DNA from: Variovorax terrae
GTDB taxonomy: Bacteria; Pseudomonadota; Gammaproteobacteria; Burkholderiales; Burkholderiaceae_C
Assembly (NCBI RefSeq): GCF_022809125.1
Contig: NZ_JALGBI010000001.1
Span: forward strand, 2,728,001-2,792,000
DNA length: 64,000 nucleotides
Direction of reading: 5' to 3'
Part shown: one piece after another, positions 37,786-47,766 of the stretch
How the letters are laid out: each line of letters begins with the position of its first letter
Position numbering within the stretch: position 1 is the first letter of the stretch
The notes under the pieces: model-generated
Seen by the model: the letters and a program-made list of their open reading frames with translations, nothing else
The model's database searches: none
Told to the model about the DNA's origin: nothing
Position numbers and translations under genes: made by a program

Positions 37786-37974
37786 ATGCCCACCATCCAT
37801 GTCGAAATGTTCGAAGGCCGCACGCACGAGCAGAAGAAAAACCTCGTCAAGGCCCTGACCCAGGCCGTGGTCGACACCCTGGGCTCCAAGCCCGAAGGGG
37901 TGGACGTGATCCTGCAGGAGGTCAAGCGCAGCGACTGGGCGACCGGTGGGGAGCTGTGGTCGGAGAAACAGTAG
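37786..37974 (+). CDS. 4-oxalocrotonate tautomerase family protein
   Basis: 62-residue tautomerase. Pro2 (after Met removal the catalytic N-terminal proline) starts PTIHVEMFEGRTHEQKKNLVKALTQAVVDTLG; DVILQEVKRSDWATGGELW follows the family pattern. These small enzymes ketonise dienols in catechol meta-cleavage and many unrelated pathways. It diverges from the aconitase operon, with AGGA before the start, and converges on polA. Confidence 0.88.
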   Translation: MPTIHVEMFEGRTHEQKKNLVKALTQAVVDTLGSKPEGVDVILQEVKRSDWATGGELWSEKQ

Positions 37975-38010
37975 CACCAGCGCCCGGCGAACGAGGGTGC
38001 CTCGGCGCGC

Positions 38011-40815
38011 TCAGTGCGCCTTGTCCCAGTTCTCCCCCACCCCCACCTCGGCCAGCAGCGGCACCTTGAGGTCAGCCACGCCGGCCATCAGGCGCGGGAT
38101 TTCGAGCTTGAGCCACTCCACCTCGGCCTGCGGCACCTCGAACACCAGTTCGTCGTGCACCTGCATGATCATTTTGGTGCCGCGCCGCTCGGCGTCCAGC
38201 ACCTGCTGCACCTTGACCATGCTCTTCTTGATCAGGTCGGCGGCCGTGCCCTGCATTGGCGCGTTGATGGCGGCGCGCTCGGCGCCCGAGCGGCGCGGGC
38301 CGTTGGGCGAGTTGATCTCGGGCAGGTACAGGCGGCGGCCGAACACGGTTTCCACGTAGCCCCGGCTCTTGGCCGACACCTTGGTCTCGTCCATGTAGCG
38401 CTTGACGCCGGCAAAGCGCTGGAAGTAGCGGTCGATGTAGGCCGCCGCGGCCTTGGTCTCGATGCCCAGGTTCTTCGCCAGGCCGAAGCTGCTCATGCCG
38501 TAAATCAGCCCGAAGTTGATGACCTTGGCGTAGCGGCGCTGCTCGCTGCTGACCTGGTCGGGCGCCACGCCGAACACCTCGGCCGCGGTGGCGCGGTGCA
38601 CGTCCATGCCGTCATGGAAGGCCTTGAGCAACGCCTCGTCGCTGCTGATGTGGGCCATGATGCGCAGCTCGATCTGGCTGTAGTCGGCGCTGGCGATCAG
38701 GCTGCCGGCCGGCGCGACGAAGGCCTCGCGCACGCGCCGGCCTTCGGGCGTACGGATCGGGATGTTCTGCAGGTTGGGGTCGTTGCTGGCCAGCCGGCCG
38801 GTGACCGCCACCGCCTGCGCGTAGTGGGTGTGCACGCGGCCCGTGGCCGGGTTGGCCAGTTGGGCCAGCTTGTCGGTGTAGGTGCCCTTGAGCTTGCTCA
38901 AACTGCGGTGCTCCAGCAGTTTGGCCGGCAGCGGGTAGTCCTCGGCCAGCTTCTCCAGTACCTCTTCGTCGGTGCTGCGCGCGCCCGTGGCAGTCTTCTT
39001 GACCACCGGCATACCGAGCTTGTCGAAGAAGATTTCGCCCAGTTGCTTGGGGCTGCTCAGGTTGAAGGGCTGGCCGGCAATCTCGTAGGCCTCGGTTTCG
39101 AGCTGCACGATGCGCTGGCCCAGCTCATGGCTTTGCGCGGCCAGCGTGGGCGCGTCGATGAGCACACCGTTGCGCTCGATGCGGTACAGCGCCTCGCTGC
39201 TGGCGATCTCCAACTCGTAAATGCCGCGCAGCTTTTCGTCGGCCTCCAGCCGCTGCCACAGCACGCGGTGCACGTCCAGCGTCTGGTCGGAGTCTTCGCA
39301 CGAATACTCGGCGGCCTTGGCGATATCGACCTGGCTGAAGGAAATCTGGTGCACGCCCTTGCCGCACAGGTCCTCATACTGGATGCCGCTGCGGCCCAGG
39401 TGGCGCTCGGCCAGGCTAGCCAGGCCGTGTGGCTTGTGCACCTCGAGCACGTAGCTTTGCAGCATGGTGTCGTGGGCATAGCCTTGCACCTCGATGCCAT
39501 GGTTGGCAAACACGTGGCGGTCGTATTTGATGTGCTGGCCGAGCTTGTGTTTGGCCGGGTTCTCCAGCCAGGGTTTCAGCCGCGCCAGCACCTCGTCGCG
39601 CGGCAGCTGCGCGGGCACGTCGGGGTAGTTGTGGGCCAGCGGAATGTAGGCCGCTTCGCCAGGCACCACGCTGAAGCTGATGCCCACGATCTCGGCGCGC
39701 ATCTCGTCGAGCGAAGTGGTTTCGGTGTCCAGCGCCACCAGCTCGGCGGCCTCCAGTTGGCGCAGCCAGCCCTCCAGGGCTTCCCAGGTGAACACGGTGT
39801 CGTATTTCAGGTGGCTGGCCACCGGGGCGGCAGCGGCCGGCTCGGGCTCGTCGAACAGGCCCGGTGCGCCGCTGTCGGCCTTCTTGCGGGCCGGCGGCGC
39901 CTCGGCCGGCGCCTGCGCGGCCAGTGTCTTGACCAGCCCCTTGAAGCCGTACTGCTCGCCAAAGGTCTTGAGCGCCTCGTTGTTCTGTTCAGCCAAGGTC
40001 AGCGCCTCGAACGACGGCAGGCCCGCCACATAGGCCGCCAGGTCGCAGTCGGTCTTGATGGTCAGCAACTCGCGGCCCTTGGGCAGCCAGTCCAGCGTCT
40101 GGCGCAGGTTCTCGCCGGCGGCGCCCTTCACCTCATTGGCGCGCGCCACCAGGGCGTCGAGCGAACCGTATTCCTGCAGCCACTTGGCGGCGGTCTTGGG
40201 GCCGACCTTGGGCACGCCGGGCACGTTGTCCACGGCGTCGCCGACCAGGGTCTGGTAGTCGATCATCAGCGCCGGCGGCACGCCGAACTCGGCGGTCACG
40301 CCAGCCACGTCGCGCTTCTTGCCGTTCATGGTGTCGATGATGGTGATGTGCTCGTTCACCAGTTGCGACAAGTCCTTGTCGCCGCTGGAGATGACCACCT
40401 CGACGCCCTGGCGCGCGGCCGTCACAGCCAGCGTGCCGATCACGTCGTCGGCCTCCACGCCGGGCACGGCCAGCACCTTCCAGCCCAGCAGGCCCACCAC
40501 CTCGTGGATCGGCTCGATCTGGCCGCGCAAGTCGTCCGGCATGGGCGAGCGGTTGGCCTTGTACTCGGGGTACAGCGCGTCGCGGAAGGTCGGGCCCTTG
40601 GCGTCGAACACGCAGACGGCGTAGTCGGCCTGCACTTCCTTGCGCAGCGCCTGCATCATGTTGATCATGCCGCGGATGGCGCCGGTGGCCGGGCTGGCCG
40701 GGTCGCCCGGCACGGCGCGCAGGTCGGGCATGGCATGGAAGGCGCGGTACAGGTAGCTGGAACCGTCCACCAGGACCAGGGTTTTCGGGCTTGCAGTTGC
40801 TTTTTCGTCGCTCAT
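38011..40815 (-). CDS. polA: DNA polymerase I
   Basis: 934 residues in three parts. The 5'-nuclease domain (about 1-300) opens [17 protein letters not shown] and has [10 protein letters not shown]. The 3'-5' exonuclease domain opens [13 protein letters not shown], with the DxE acidic pair kept, so proofreading should work. The polymerase domain has [37 protein letters not shown] and the C-terminal [12 protein letters not shown]. It removes RNA primers and fills gaps. The start MSDEKATA is preferred to a GTG five codons earlier. DUF2782 and thrB diverge from it, a common betaproteobacterial order. Confidence 0.97.
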   Translation of the reverse strand: MSDEKATASPKTLVLVDGSSYLYRAFHAMPDLRAVPGDPASPATGAIRGMINMMQALRKEVQADYAVCVFDAKGPTFRDALYPEYKANRSPMPDDLRGQIEPIHEVVGLLGWKVLAVPGVEADDVIGTLAVTAARQGVEVVISSGDKDLSQLVNEHITIIDTMNGKKRDVAGVTAEFGVPPALMIDYQTLVGDAVDNVPGVPKVGPKTAAKWLQEYGSLDALVARANEVKGAAGENLRQTLDWLPKGRELLTIKTDCDLAAYVAGLPSFEALTLAEQNNEALKTFGEQYGFKGLVKTLAAQAPAEAPPARKKADSGAPGLFDEPEPAAAAPVASHLKYDTVFTWEALEGWLRQLEAAELVALDTETTSLDEMRAEIVGISFSVVPGEAAYIPLAHNYPDVPAQLPRDEVLARLKPWLENPAKHKLGQHIKYDRHVFANHGIEVQGYAHDTMLQSYVLEVHKPHGLASLAERHLGRSGIQYEDLCGKGVHQISFSQVDIAKAAEYSCEDSDQTLDVHRVLWQRLEADEKLRGIYELEIASSEALYRIERNGVLIDAPTLAAQSHELGQRIVQLETEAYEIAGQPFNLSSPKQLGEIFFDKLGMPVVKKTATGARSTDEEVLEKLAEDYPLPAKLLEHRSLSKLKGTYTDKLAQLANPATGRVHTHYAQAVAVTGRLASNDPNLQNIPIRTPEGRRVREAFVAPAGSLIASADYSQIELRIMAHISSDEALLKAFHDGMDVHRATAAEVFGVAPDQVSSEQRRYAKVINFGLIYGMSSFGLAKNLGIETKAAAAYIDRYFQRFAGVKRYMDETKVSAKSRGYVETVFGRRLYLPEINSPNGPRRSGAERAAINAPMQGTAADLIKKSMVKVQQVLDAERRGTKMIMQVHDELVFEVPQAEVEWLKLEIPRLMAGVADLKVPLLAEVGVGENWDKAH

Positions 40816-40859
40816 GGGCAGATTGTGCACGGCCGCAGCCGCACGCCGCGCCCCGCCTC

Positions 40860-40865
40860 TACAAT
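40860..40865 (+). promoter_or_regulatory. TACAAT -10-like element directly before the DUF2782 gene
   Basis: TACAAT lies 6 bases upstream of the ATG. Transcription would start at about the A of the start codon. No good -35 is seen 17 bases upstream. Confidence 0.4.
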
Positions 40866-40871
40866 CGGGCC

Positions 40872-41225
40872 ATGCGTGCCGTCCTCCTCTCCCTGCTGCT
40901 GGTGGCCGCCGGCTCTGCGGCCCTGGCCCAGAACCCGGCGCCCAACGCCCTGCCGGCCCCGCCCGGCGGGCAGGAGCCGCTGACCCGCTCGGGGCCGGCC
41001 GCGCTGCGCGGCGACCAGCGCATCGAGCGCATCCGGGTGGAAGACGGCGGCTCGCGCATCGACGAGGTCCGCTACGGCGGCGAGACGCAAAGCATCACCG
41101 TGCAGCCCAAGGCCAACGTGCCCGAGTACGAGGTACTGCCGCTGGACGGCGCACGCAGCCGGCCGAACGGCCTCGACACACCCGGGCCGACCGGCCAGCG
41201 GGTGTGGAACGTCATCAAGTTCTAG
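40872..41225 (+). CDS. DUF2782 family exported protein
   Basis: 117 residues: signal peptide (cut near AALAQ), a Pro-rich linker, then [32 protein letters not shown] and [13 protein letters not shown], ending RVWNVIKF. The family is small, periplasmic and of unknown function, and usually sits between polA and thrB. A TACAAT element ends only 6 bases before the ATG, so the message may be leaderless. Confidence 0.85.
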   Translation: MRAVLLSLLLVAAGSAALAQNPAPNALPAPPGGQEPLTRSGPAALRGDQRIERIRVEDGGSRIDEVRYGGETQSITVQPKANVPEYEVLPLDGARSRPNGLDTPGPTGQRVWNVIKF

Positions 41226-41257
41226 GGACCAGGGCCCGTTCACACGACTGTTGCCAG

Positions 41258-42208
41258 ATGGCCGTATTCACCGAAGTCTCATTCGAGGAGGCGCAGGCTC
41301 TGCTGCGCCAGCTGAACCTGGGCGAGTTGCGCGAGCTGCGCGGCATCGAGGGCGGCATCGAGAACACCAACTACTTCGCCACCACCGACCAGGGCGAGCA
41401 TGTGCTCACGCTGTTCGAGCGCCTGAGCGCCGAGCAGTTGCCGTTCTACCTGCACCTGATGAAGCACCTGGCGCAGCGCGGCATTCCCGTGCCCGACCCG
41501 GCGGCCGACCGCGACGGCGACATCCTGCACCGGCTCAAGGGCAAGCCCGCCGCCGTGGTGAACCGCTTGCGCGGCAGGAGCGTGCTGGCGCCCGGACCCG
41601 AGCATTGCGCCGCCGTGGGCACGACGCTGGCGCGCATGCACCTGGCCGCGCGCGACTTCAACCGCAGCCAGCCCAATCTGCGCGGCCTGGCCTGGTGGAA
41701 CGAAACGGTGCCGGTGGTGCTGGTGCACCTGAGCGACAGCCAGCGCACGCTGATCCTGGCCGAGCTGGCGTTCCAGAACCACGTCGCGGCCTCCTCCGCC
41801 TACGCGGCGCTGCCGCGCGGGCCGGTGCATGCCGACCTGTTCCGCGACAACGTGATGTTCGACGACGGCCAGCTCAGCGGCTTCTTCGACTTCTATTTCG
41901 CCGGCGTCGACGCCTGGCTGTTCGACATCGCCGTGTGTCTGAACGACTGGTGCATCGAGCTGGAAACCGGCGCGCACGACGCCGTTCGCGCCCACAGCCT
42001 CCTTGCCGCCTACACCGCCGTGCGGCCGCTGGCCGCCGCCGAGCGCCAGCTGCTGCCCGCCCTGCTGCGCGCCGGCGCGCTGCGCTTCTGGATCTCGCGG
42101 CTGTGGGACTTCCACCTGCCGCGCGAAGCCGCCATGCTGCAGCCGCACGACCCCGGCCACTTCGAGCGCGTGCTGCGCCAGCGCATCCGCCAGCCGGTGA
42201 CGGCCTGA
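41258..42208 (+). CDS. thrB: Homoserine kinase (ThrB, aminoglycoside-phosphotransferase fold)
   Basis: Phosphorylates homoserine on the way to threonine. The 316 residues start [40 protein letters not shown], the standard opening of the APH-type ThrB. The catalytic loop is [16 protein letters not shown] and the metal motif [11 protein letters not shown]. It follows DUF2782 by 32 bases. Confidence 0.95.
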   Translation: MAVFTEVSFEEAQALLRQLNLGELRELRGIEGGIENTNYFATTDQGEHVLTLFERLSAEQLPFYLHLMKHLAQRGIPVPDPAADRDGDILHRLKGKPAAVVNRLRGRSVLAPGPEHCAAVGTTLARMHLAARDFNRSQPNLRGLAWWNETVPVVLVHLSDSQRTLILAELAFQNHVAASSAYAALPRGPVHADLFRDNVMFDDGQLSGFFDFYFAGVDAWLFDIAVCLNDWCIELETGAHDAVRAHSLLAAYTAVRPLAAAERQLLPALLRAGALRFWISRLWDFHLPREAAMLQPHDPGHFERVLRQRIRQPVTA

Positions 42209-42300
42209 GCCGCTTGCCTGCACTGGATTTGTCACGCAAACTGGGGCCCCCCGGTTGGCCAGAACCTTCGTGTCCCATTGCCCTCATTCATGCATCGCCA

Positions 42301-43092
42301 ATGAAACTGAACATCGTTCCCGCGCGTACCGGTATCCAATGGGTCAAGCTCGGCATCCAAACCTTCTTCAAGCAGCCGCTCGCGCTGGCGGGCCTGTTCT
42401 TCATGTTCATGGCCGTGATGTCGCTGGCCACGCTGCTGCCCTTCATCGGCGGCGCGCTCGCGCTGGCGCTGCTGCCGGCCGCCTCGCTGGGGCTGATGGC
42501 GGCCACGCTGGAGGCCACCAAGGGCAAGTTCCCGATGCCGTCCATCCTGGTCAGCGCCTTCCGGGCCGGCCAGCAACGCGCACAGGCCATGATGGTGCTG
42601 GGCGCGCTCTACGCGGCGGGCTTCCTGCTGGTGATGGGCGTCTCGGCGCTGTTCGACGGCGGCCAGTTCGCGCGGCTTTATCTGGTGGGCGGCCAGCTCA
42701 CGCGCGAACTGGTGATGGCGCCTGATTTCCAGCTCGCCATGTGGGTGGCGATGGGCCTGTACCTGCCGCTGTCGCTGCTGTTCTGGCATGCGCCGGCGCT
42801 GGTGCACTGGCACGGCGTGCCGCCGCTCAAGAGCCTGTTCTTCAGTTTCGTCGCATGCCTGCGCAACTTCCGCGCCTTCACCCTCTACGGCCTCACCTGG
42901 GCCGCAGTGTTCGTGCTGTCGCTGACGGTGATCACCAGCATGGCGGCCCTCAGCGGCAGCGCCGAGCTGGCCTCCCTGCTCATGATGCCGGTGGCGCTGG
43001 TGCTGGCGGCCATGTTCTTCACCTCGACCTATTTCACCTTCCGCGACAGCTTCGTTGCCGACGACCCCACCCCACCCGGAGAGAGCGCATGA
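42301..43092 (+). CDS. BPSS1780 family membrane protein
   Basis: 263-residue inner-membrane protein with about five hydrophobic helices, opening MKLNIVPARTGIQWVKLGIQTFFKQPLALAGLFF, a signature of this betaproteobacterial family of unknown role. Its stop overlaps the next start (ATGA), so it is co-translated with the FecR-domain protein. Confidence 0.87.
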   Translation: MKLNIVPARTGIQWVKLGIQTFFKQPLALAGLFFMFMAVMSLATLLPFIGGALALALLPAASLGLMAATLEATKGKFPMPSILVSAFRAGQQRAQAMMVLGALYAAGFLLVMGVSALFDGGQFARLYLVGGQLTRELVMAPDFQLAMWVAMGLYLPLSLLFWHAPALVHWHGVPPLKSLFFSFVACLRNFRAFTLYGLTWAAVFVLSLTVITSMAALSGSAELASLLMMPVALVLAAMFFTSTYFTFRDSFVADDPTPPGESA

Positions 43093-43850
43093 CCCAGCAC
43101 ATCCTGCAAGGCCGCACCGAGAACGAACTGCTCTGGTTCCGCCGACGCAGCTTCCTGCAGGCTGCGGCGGCCTGGACGGCCGTGGGCGGCTCGGCCGCCG
43201 CGCTGGCCCAGGCCCGCAGCAACATCGTGGAATTGCGGGGCGACGCGCTGCTCAACGGCAGCCGGCTGCTGCCGCAGCACACCATCATGACCGGCGACCA
43301 GGTGCAGACCGGGCCCGGCACGAACCTGGTCTTCGTGATCGGCAACACCTCGTTCCTGGTGCGGCAGAACTCGCGCCTGACGGTGGAGCGCGGCAGCACG
43401 CTGAGCGTGGTGAGCGTGCTGCGCCTGGTCACGGGAGCGGTGGCCAGCGTCTGGGGCAAGGGGTCGAGCCGCCAGATCGTCACGCCCACGCTGACCGCAG
43501 GCATCCGCGGCACGGGCGTCTACGCCGAGGTCTTTCCCGAGCAGGACAACCGCAGCTATTTCTGCAACTGCTATGGCACGGTGGAGATGGGCGCCGGCCC
43601 CGACCGGGCGCTGAGCCAGTCCGACTACCACCAGGCCTTCTGGGGCGAGGTCCGGCCCAAGGAAGGCCGCTTCCTCACGCCGGCCAAGGCCATCAACCAC
43701 ACCGACGAGGAACTCGAATACCTGGCCGGCCTGGTCGACCAGCGCACGGCCTGGCAGATCTCGGGCCACAAGGGCGTGAAGGACGGCAAGGGCTACATGG
43801 AAGACAAGCCCGGGCAGATGCACCCGGCGGACACCCAGCGCCAACGCTGA
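43089..43850 (+). CDS. FecR-domain protein with Tat-like signal
   Basis: 253 residues. WFRRRSFLQAAAAWTAVGGSAAALAQ is a twin-arginine-type export signal. The body NIVELRGDALLNGSRLLPQHTIMTGDQVQTGPGTNLVFVIGNTSFLVRQNSRLTVE is a FecR-like beta-rich domain, and IVTPTLTAGIRGTGVYAEVFPEQDNRSYFCNCYGTVEM follows. Probably a periplasmic protein; no sigma factor gene is adjacent, so it is not a classic FecR regulator. Function unknown. Confidence 0.8.
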   Translation: MTQHILQGRTENELLWFRRRSFLQAAAAWTAVGGSAAALAQARSNIVELRGDALLNGSRLLPQHTIMTGDQVQTGPGTNLVFVIGNTSFLVRQNSRLTVERGSTLSVVSVLRLVTGAVASVWGKGSSRQIVTPTLTAGIRGTGVYAEVFPEQDNRSYFCNCYGTVEMGAGPDRALSQSDYHQAFWGEVRPKEGRFLTPAKAINHTDEELEYLAGLVDQRTAWQISGHKGVKDGKGYMEDKPGQMHPADTQRQR

Positions 43851-43860
43851 CCGCAGGCCG

Positions 43861-43899
43861 CCCATGAAAAAGCCCGGCCGAGCCGGGCTTTTTCATGGG
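43861..43899. terminator. Bidirectional rho-independent terminator
   Basis: 18-bp perfect inverted repeat with a CGA loop: core GCCCGGC/GCCGGGC flanked by AAAAA on one side and TTTTT on the other, placed between convergent genes. Confidence 0.93.
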
Positions 43900-43910
43900 T
43901 GGGCCACGCC

Positions 43911-44363
43911 TCACTTGTTCTTGTCCTTGTAGTCGGCGATGGCCTTGGCCAGGTCTTCGTATTCTTCGCAGGTCTTGTTGCCGCAGATCTGCTCCAGCGC
44001 GGCCAGGTGCTTCTCGGCCTCGGCCGGCTTCTTGTCCATCAGATAGGCCTCGCCGATGTACTCGTGTGCGCCCTTGTGCTTCGGGTTGAGCTTGAGCGCC
44101 GTGTTGTATTCCTCGAAGGCCTTGGGCAGGTCGGGCGTGGCCTTCTTGCGGTAGGTGTAGCCCAGCAGGTTGTGCACGTCGGCGTTGCGCGGCTCTTCGC
44201 GCGCCGCCTGGCTGAGCTCGAACAGGGCCTTGTTCCAGTCCTTGGCGTCGATGGCCTTGCGGGCCGTGGCCATGCGTTCGCTGGCAGTCGGGCCGGAAGG
44301 CGTGTCGGCGGCGAAGGCCGCGCCGGCCAGCAGCGCCAGGCAGGCAATGAGGGTCTTGATCAT
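43911..44363 (-). CDS. Small periplasmic TPR protein
   Basis: 150 residues with signal peptide MIKTLIACLALLAGAAFA. Two to three TPR units cover ARKAIDAKDWNKALFELSQA, NADVHNLLGYTYRK and AFEEYNTALKLNPKHKGAHEYIGEAYLM. The C-terminus has a CGNKTC pair. Likely a protein-protein scaffold; no specific partner is visible. Confidence 0.85.
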   Translation of the reverse strand: MIKTLIACLALLAGAAFAADTPSGPTASERMATARKAIDAKDWNKALFELSQAAREEPRNADVHNLLGYTYRKKATPDLPKAFEEYNTALKLNPKHKGAHEYIGEAYLMDKKPAEAEKHLAALEQICGNKTCEEYEDLAKAIADYKDKNK

Positions 44364-44602
44364 GATGAACGCTCTCCGGTTATGAAAAACCACTTGAGTG
44401 GAAATTAACCAAAAAGTTTCAACCCATTCGCCCCCTCTGTCAATCGGTGCGCAGCCCCTGTCTGGCGAGGTGGCCGCCGGCGCACGGCTTCGTTACAAGG
44501 TGTATCCATAGGTTACTATCGCTCGACCCGTGCTTCCGGCCGTTCGCCCGACGCCGGGGAGCCACTGCTCTGTGATGCCATAAAACCGTTTTTTGAACGA
44601 CT
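44364..44602. other. Intergenic region before the methyltransferase
   Basis: 239 bases without a convincing gene. A possible promoter, TTACAA at about 44493 with TACTAT at about 44514 (spacing near 15-16), precedes the TTG-started methyltransferase. The region appears lower in GC than the core genes. Confidence 0.35.
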
Positions 44603-45286
44603 TTGAGCGACACCGAATCATTGTTCAGCCCGAGCGAGTACACCGCCGCCTTGCTGCTTTACGTACGCAAGCACGCGGCGCGTGTGCAATCGTCCAGGGC
44701 GCTCGACATGGGAACCGGCAGTGGCGTGATGATGGCGACGCTTCTGGCCCTGGGCGCGCAAAGTGCGTTGGGTGTGGAGCTCGAACCGCTGGCAGTTCAG
44801 GCGACACAAAAATTGTTGGATCAAGAGGGCTTGCTTGAAAAGGCCAACCTGGTTCAGGGTGACATGTGGGCGGCATGTGGAGATGCATGCTTTGATCTTG
44901 TGGTCACCAACCTGCCGCAGTTTGCGGCTGAGCACATCGAGGGCGATGGTCGCCTGGCGAGCTGGAGCGCGGGCGGCGCCGACGGCCGCCGCTGTGTCGA
45001 TCCATTTCTGACGGGCCTGAGCCGCCACCTGGCTCCCGGCGGCCTGGCTGTGATGACCCACAACGTGTTTCTCGACATCGGCAAGACGCAGGCGATGGCC
45101 GATGCCCTGGGCCTGCAAGCCCGCGTCGCCTATTGTGCTTCGGCGCCTTTGCCCGCGCATAAGCTGGCAAGCCTGAGTCCTCCCGTGCTGGCGCGTTTTA
45201 CGGGCCAAGGCATTCACAAAATGGGCAACTACTGGTTTGTCGATTTCGACCTTGTTGAAATCAGCTGGAAGCCTGAGAAAGCTTGA
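44603..45286 (+). CDS. Class I SAM-dependent methyltransferase (MTS/PrmC-like)
   Basis: 227 residues. Motif I ALDMGTGSGVMMATLLALGA (about 33-52) binds SAM. Motif IV is VVTNLPQFA, where PrmC/HemK and N6-adenine enzymes have NPPY, so the catalytic loop is altered but the Asn-x-Pro is kept. The only available start is a TTG giving LSDTESLFSPSEYTAALL. A small-molecule or protein target is possible. Its stop overlaps the earliest start of the transporter fusion (TGATG). Codon use appears richer in A/T than the core genes, suggesting transfer. Confidence 0.75.
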   Translation: MSDTESLFSPSEYTAALLLYVRKHAARVQSSRALDMGTGSGVMMATLLALGAQSALGVELEPLAVQATQKLLDQEGLLEKANLVQGDMWAACGDACFDLVVTNLPQFAAEHIEGDGRLASWSAGGADGRRCVDPFLTGLSRHLAPGGLAVMTHNVFLDIGKTQAMADALGLQARVAYCASAPLPAHKLASLSPPVLARFTGQGIHKMGNYWFVDFDLVEISWKPEKA

Positions 45287-45387
45287 TGCGAACCTGCCGC
45301 GTGGATGAAAGCAGCCTCGCCATGCGGAGGCTGGCGCAAGTCGTGGCCTGTACTTCGGCGCTTGTGCCGGCATTCAGGACGATATCG

Positions 45388-47022
45388 ATGCGCCGGTTGC
45401 TGGCCATCGGCCTGGCGCTGCTGTGTTTCAGCGCGGCGGGCCAAGACACCCGGCCGTCGCCGCCGATGCCACCGGCAACACAGGCCAGTCCGCAAAGAAG
45501 CACAAATTGCGATGGTGCGGCGGATGTGTGGTCGCGCGTCATCTGCACCAAAACCCTGAGAGTGGGCGTGCGCACCGGCTACCCGCCATTTGCCTTCGAG
45601 AACGCAAACCTGCTGCAGGGCTTTGAAATTGACCTGGCGCGCCAGCTTGCGGATTCGCTGGGTGTTGCGCCCGTGTTTGTGGTGGTCACGCCTGCCAACC
45701 GCCTTGCCCTGCTGGGTGAAGGGCGCGTTGATTTGGTCATTGCCACCATGGGGCACACCTCGCAAAGAGACAAGGAAGCCCTCTTTGTGCGGCCGCACTA
45801 CTACCAGTCGCAGACCATTGTGCTGGGGCGCAAGGAGCTTGCGATCGATGGCCTGGCCAAGTTGCGCGGCAACACTGTCTGCGTGACGGTGGGTAACAGC
45901 ACCAATGCCGAGCTGTCGGTCAATGGCGCGCGCCTGAAGCTTTTCGACAAAGCCTCGAGCCTCGTCGATGAACTTCGCCTGGGCGGCTGCTCTCTGGTCG
46001 CGCAGGACGACAGTTTTTTCGCGTCCTATCTGCAGCAGCCCGCGTTTGCCGCAGCCTACGACACCAAGTTTGGCTTTGCACCATTGCCATGGGGGGCGGC
46101 CGTGGCGCGTGAAGGTGGTGAACGCCTTGCAGACGTGCTGGGCCTGTCGATGCGGCACCTGCACAATTCGGGTGCGTTGCAGGCGCTGGCCAAAAAATAT
46201 GGGGTGAACTCGCCATTTCTGGAGCAGCAGCGCCTGTTGTGGGCAAGCAGCCGCTGTGCGCAGATGACCTCATTGACGGACCCGGCCTGCGTGTTGGCGC
46301 CGCCTGACAACCAGCTGGAGCCAACATCATTTGCGCCGCTGGTTGGCCGGCTGGAAAAATTCATCCACCAGGCCACCGGCATCAAGGTCACCCTGGCCAT
46401 GTTCAAGACATGGGTGGCGCTGGACCTTCTTTTCGAAGGCATCTGGTTTTCCATCTTGCTGGTTTTGGGTGCCGTGTTGGCGACCTGGGCTTTTGCGCTG
46501 GCCTTTGGCGCGGGCCTGACTTCCCATAAGCCGTGGCTGCGCTGGGCCATGCGCGGCCTGCTGTGGCCAATGCAGTCCACGCCGCTGATTTTGCTCATGA
46601 TTCTGGCGAGTGTGCTGGTCGGCGCCGCCGGTGCCAGTTCGCCGTTTGTGGCGCTTGCCGCCGCCGTGCTGGTGCTGGGCCTGTTCAACGGCTGCAACGC
46701 AGGGCAGGCCGTTGCGGAAGCGATGCTCACACTGCGCGAGGAGCGTGCGCCATCGCAGCCCGCTTTGAGCGCCGCAGTTTACCGGGCCAGGTCACAAGTG
46801 GTGGCGTTCGTCGTGAACGCCACCCGGGGCAGCCCCGCCGCATCGGTGATGGGTGTACCCGAACTCCTGTCCGCACTGACTGACGTTGCGTCGTTTTCCA
46901 GTGAGCGCATCACCACCTACACCTTTTTGCTCCTCTTTTACATGCTGCTGGTTGCCGTGGTGCATCGCCTGGCCAACCTGTGGCAGGCGCGGCTGGCCCT
47001 CAGGGGAGGCGCCCATGCTTGA
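45388..47022 (+). CDS. Amino-acid ABC transporter: binding protein fused to permease
   Basis: 544 residues from MRRLLAIGLALLCFSAAGQ; a start at 45286 is also possible. After the signal, VICTKTLRVGVRTGYPPFAFENANLLQGFEIDLARQLADSLG begins a family-3 solute-binding domain (about 55-290). The C-terminal 220 residues are a HisM/GlnP-type permease with several helices and a loop around VYRARSQVVAFVVNATRGSPAASVMGVPELL. It overlaps the next permease gene by 8 bases. Fusion proteins of this form (as GlnPQ-like) tether the receptor to the channel. No ATPase gene follows. Confidence 0.85.
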   Translation: MRRLLAIGLALLCFSAAGQDTRPSPPMPPATQASPQRSTNCDGAADVWSRVICTKTLRVGVRTGYPPFAFENANLLQGFEIDLARQLADSLGVAPVFVVVTPANRLALLGEGRVDLVIATMGHTSQRDKEALFVRPHYYQSQTIVLGRKELAIDGLAKLRGNTVCVTVGNSTNAELSVNGARLKLFDKASSLVDELRLGGCSLVAQDDSFFASYLQQPAFAAAYDTKFGFAPLPWGAAVAREGGERLADVLGLSMRHLHNSGALQALAKKYGVNSPFLEQQRLLWASSRCAQMTSLTDPACVLAPPDNQLEPTSFAPLVGRLEKFIHQATGIKVTLAMFKTWVALDLLFEGIWFSILLVLGAVLATWAFALAFGAGLTSHKPWLRWAMRGLLWPMQSTPLILLMILASVLVGAAGASSPFVALAAAVLVLGLFNGCNAGQAVAEAMLTLREERAPSQPALSAAVYRARSQVVAFVVNATRGSPAASVMGVPELLSALTDVASFSSERITTYTFLLLFYMLLVAVVHRLANLWQARLALRGGAHA

Positions 47023-47671
47023 GTTGCTTCCCCGGTTCTTGCCGGATTTTCTGTCCGGCCTGGTCGTGAACTTCCAGATTGCCATCTGCGCCCTGCTGGG
47101 TGGCCTGCTGCTGGGGGCGCCGCTGGCGGCTGCGCGGTTTCGGAACGGCCTTGCCGCCGCACCGGCTGCCTGGCTGGTCTCGGTGATGCGGACCGTGCCC
47201 ACTTTTGTCGTGATGTTTTTCTTGGTCAACGTCGCGTCCGCCGGCTTTTCCGTCGGCCGCTGGCAGTTTGTCATGACGCCCTGGCTGGCCATGGTGGTGT
47301 CACTCGCCCTGTATGCGGCGGCCTATGTGTCCGACAACGCTGTCGAGGCCATGCGGCAGTGGCGAAATGGTTCGCCAGTCGCCGCCATGCTCTTTCTGAT
47401 GGGCCTGGTACGCGCCCTTTTTGTCATGGTGCTGTCGTCCGGGTTTGGCGCTGCGGTGGGCGTGGTCGAGGCCACCACGATCACGCTGCGTGCCATCGAA
47501 ACCCTGCCCAAGGTGAGCGACAGGCTGCTCCTGATCGGCTTGGTCATGGTGATGTTCACCGTGTGCTTCCAGTTGATCTACCACCTCATCAACCATCTGC
47601 GTGTCAAGCTCGTCCAGCGCTTTCACCGTCCCCTCCAGGCGGCTCGCCCGTCGGATCCCCGGTCGCCTTGA
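47015..47671 (+). CDS. Amino-acid ABC transporter permease (HisM/GlnP-like)
   Basis: 218 residues and about five transmembrane helices: FLSGLVVNFQIAICALLGGLLLGAPLA, then VMRTVPTFVVMFFLVNVASAG, the usual RGTP-like position. The loop VLSSGFGAAVGVVEATTITLRAIETLPKVSDRLLLIG corresponds to the ATPase-facing segment but is divergent from the EAA consensus. AGGGGAGG precedes its ATG. It is presumed to pair with the permease half of the fusion protein. Confidence 0.83.
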   Translation: MLELLPRFLPDFLSGLVVNFQIAICALLGGLLLGAPLAAARFRNGLAAAPAAWLVSVMRTVPTFVVMFFLVNVASAGFSVGRWQFVMTPWLAMVVSLALYAAAYVSDNAVEAMRQWRNGSPVAAMLFLMGLVRALFVMVLSSGFGAAVGVVEATTITLRAIETLPKVSDRLLLIGLVMVMFTVCFQLIYHLINHLRVKLVQRFHRPLQAARPSDPRSP

Positions 47672-47766
47672 GGCCTTGCGCTTGCCATCAGGGCCTCAGA
47701 TGGTCCCAGCCTTCGGCCCGGCCCGTGCCCCGGTCAGAGGTTTTTCCTGCGCACCCAGAGAGCCCG

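Noticed and set aside
38014..40983. 989-codon open frame on the plus strand
   Set aside because: It is the antisense shadow of polA, whose product has all motifs of DNA polymerase I. Long antisense frames are expected at this GC content.
44603..47671. Complete ABC importer operon
   Set aside because: No ATP-binding gene occurs in or next to the cluster; the following gene is uvrD on the other strand.
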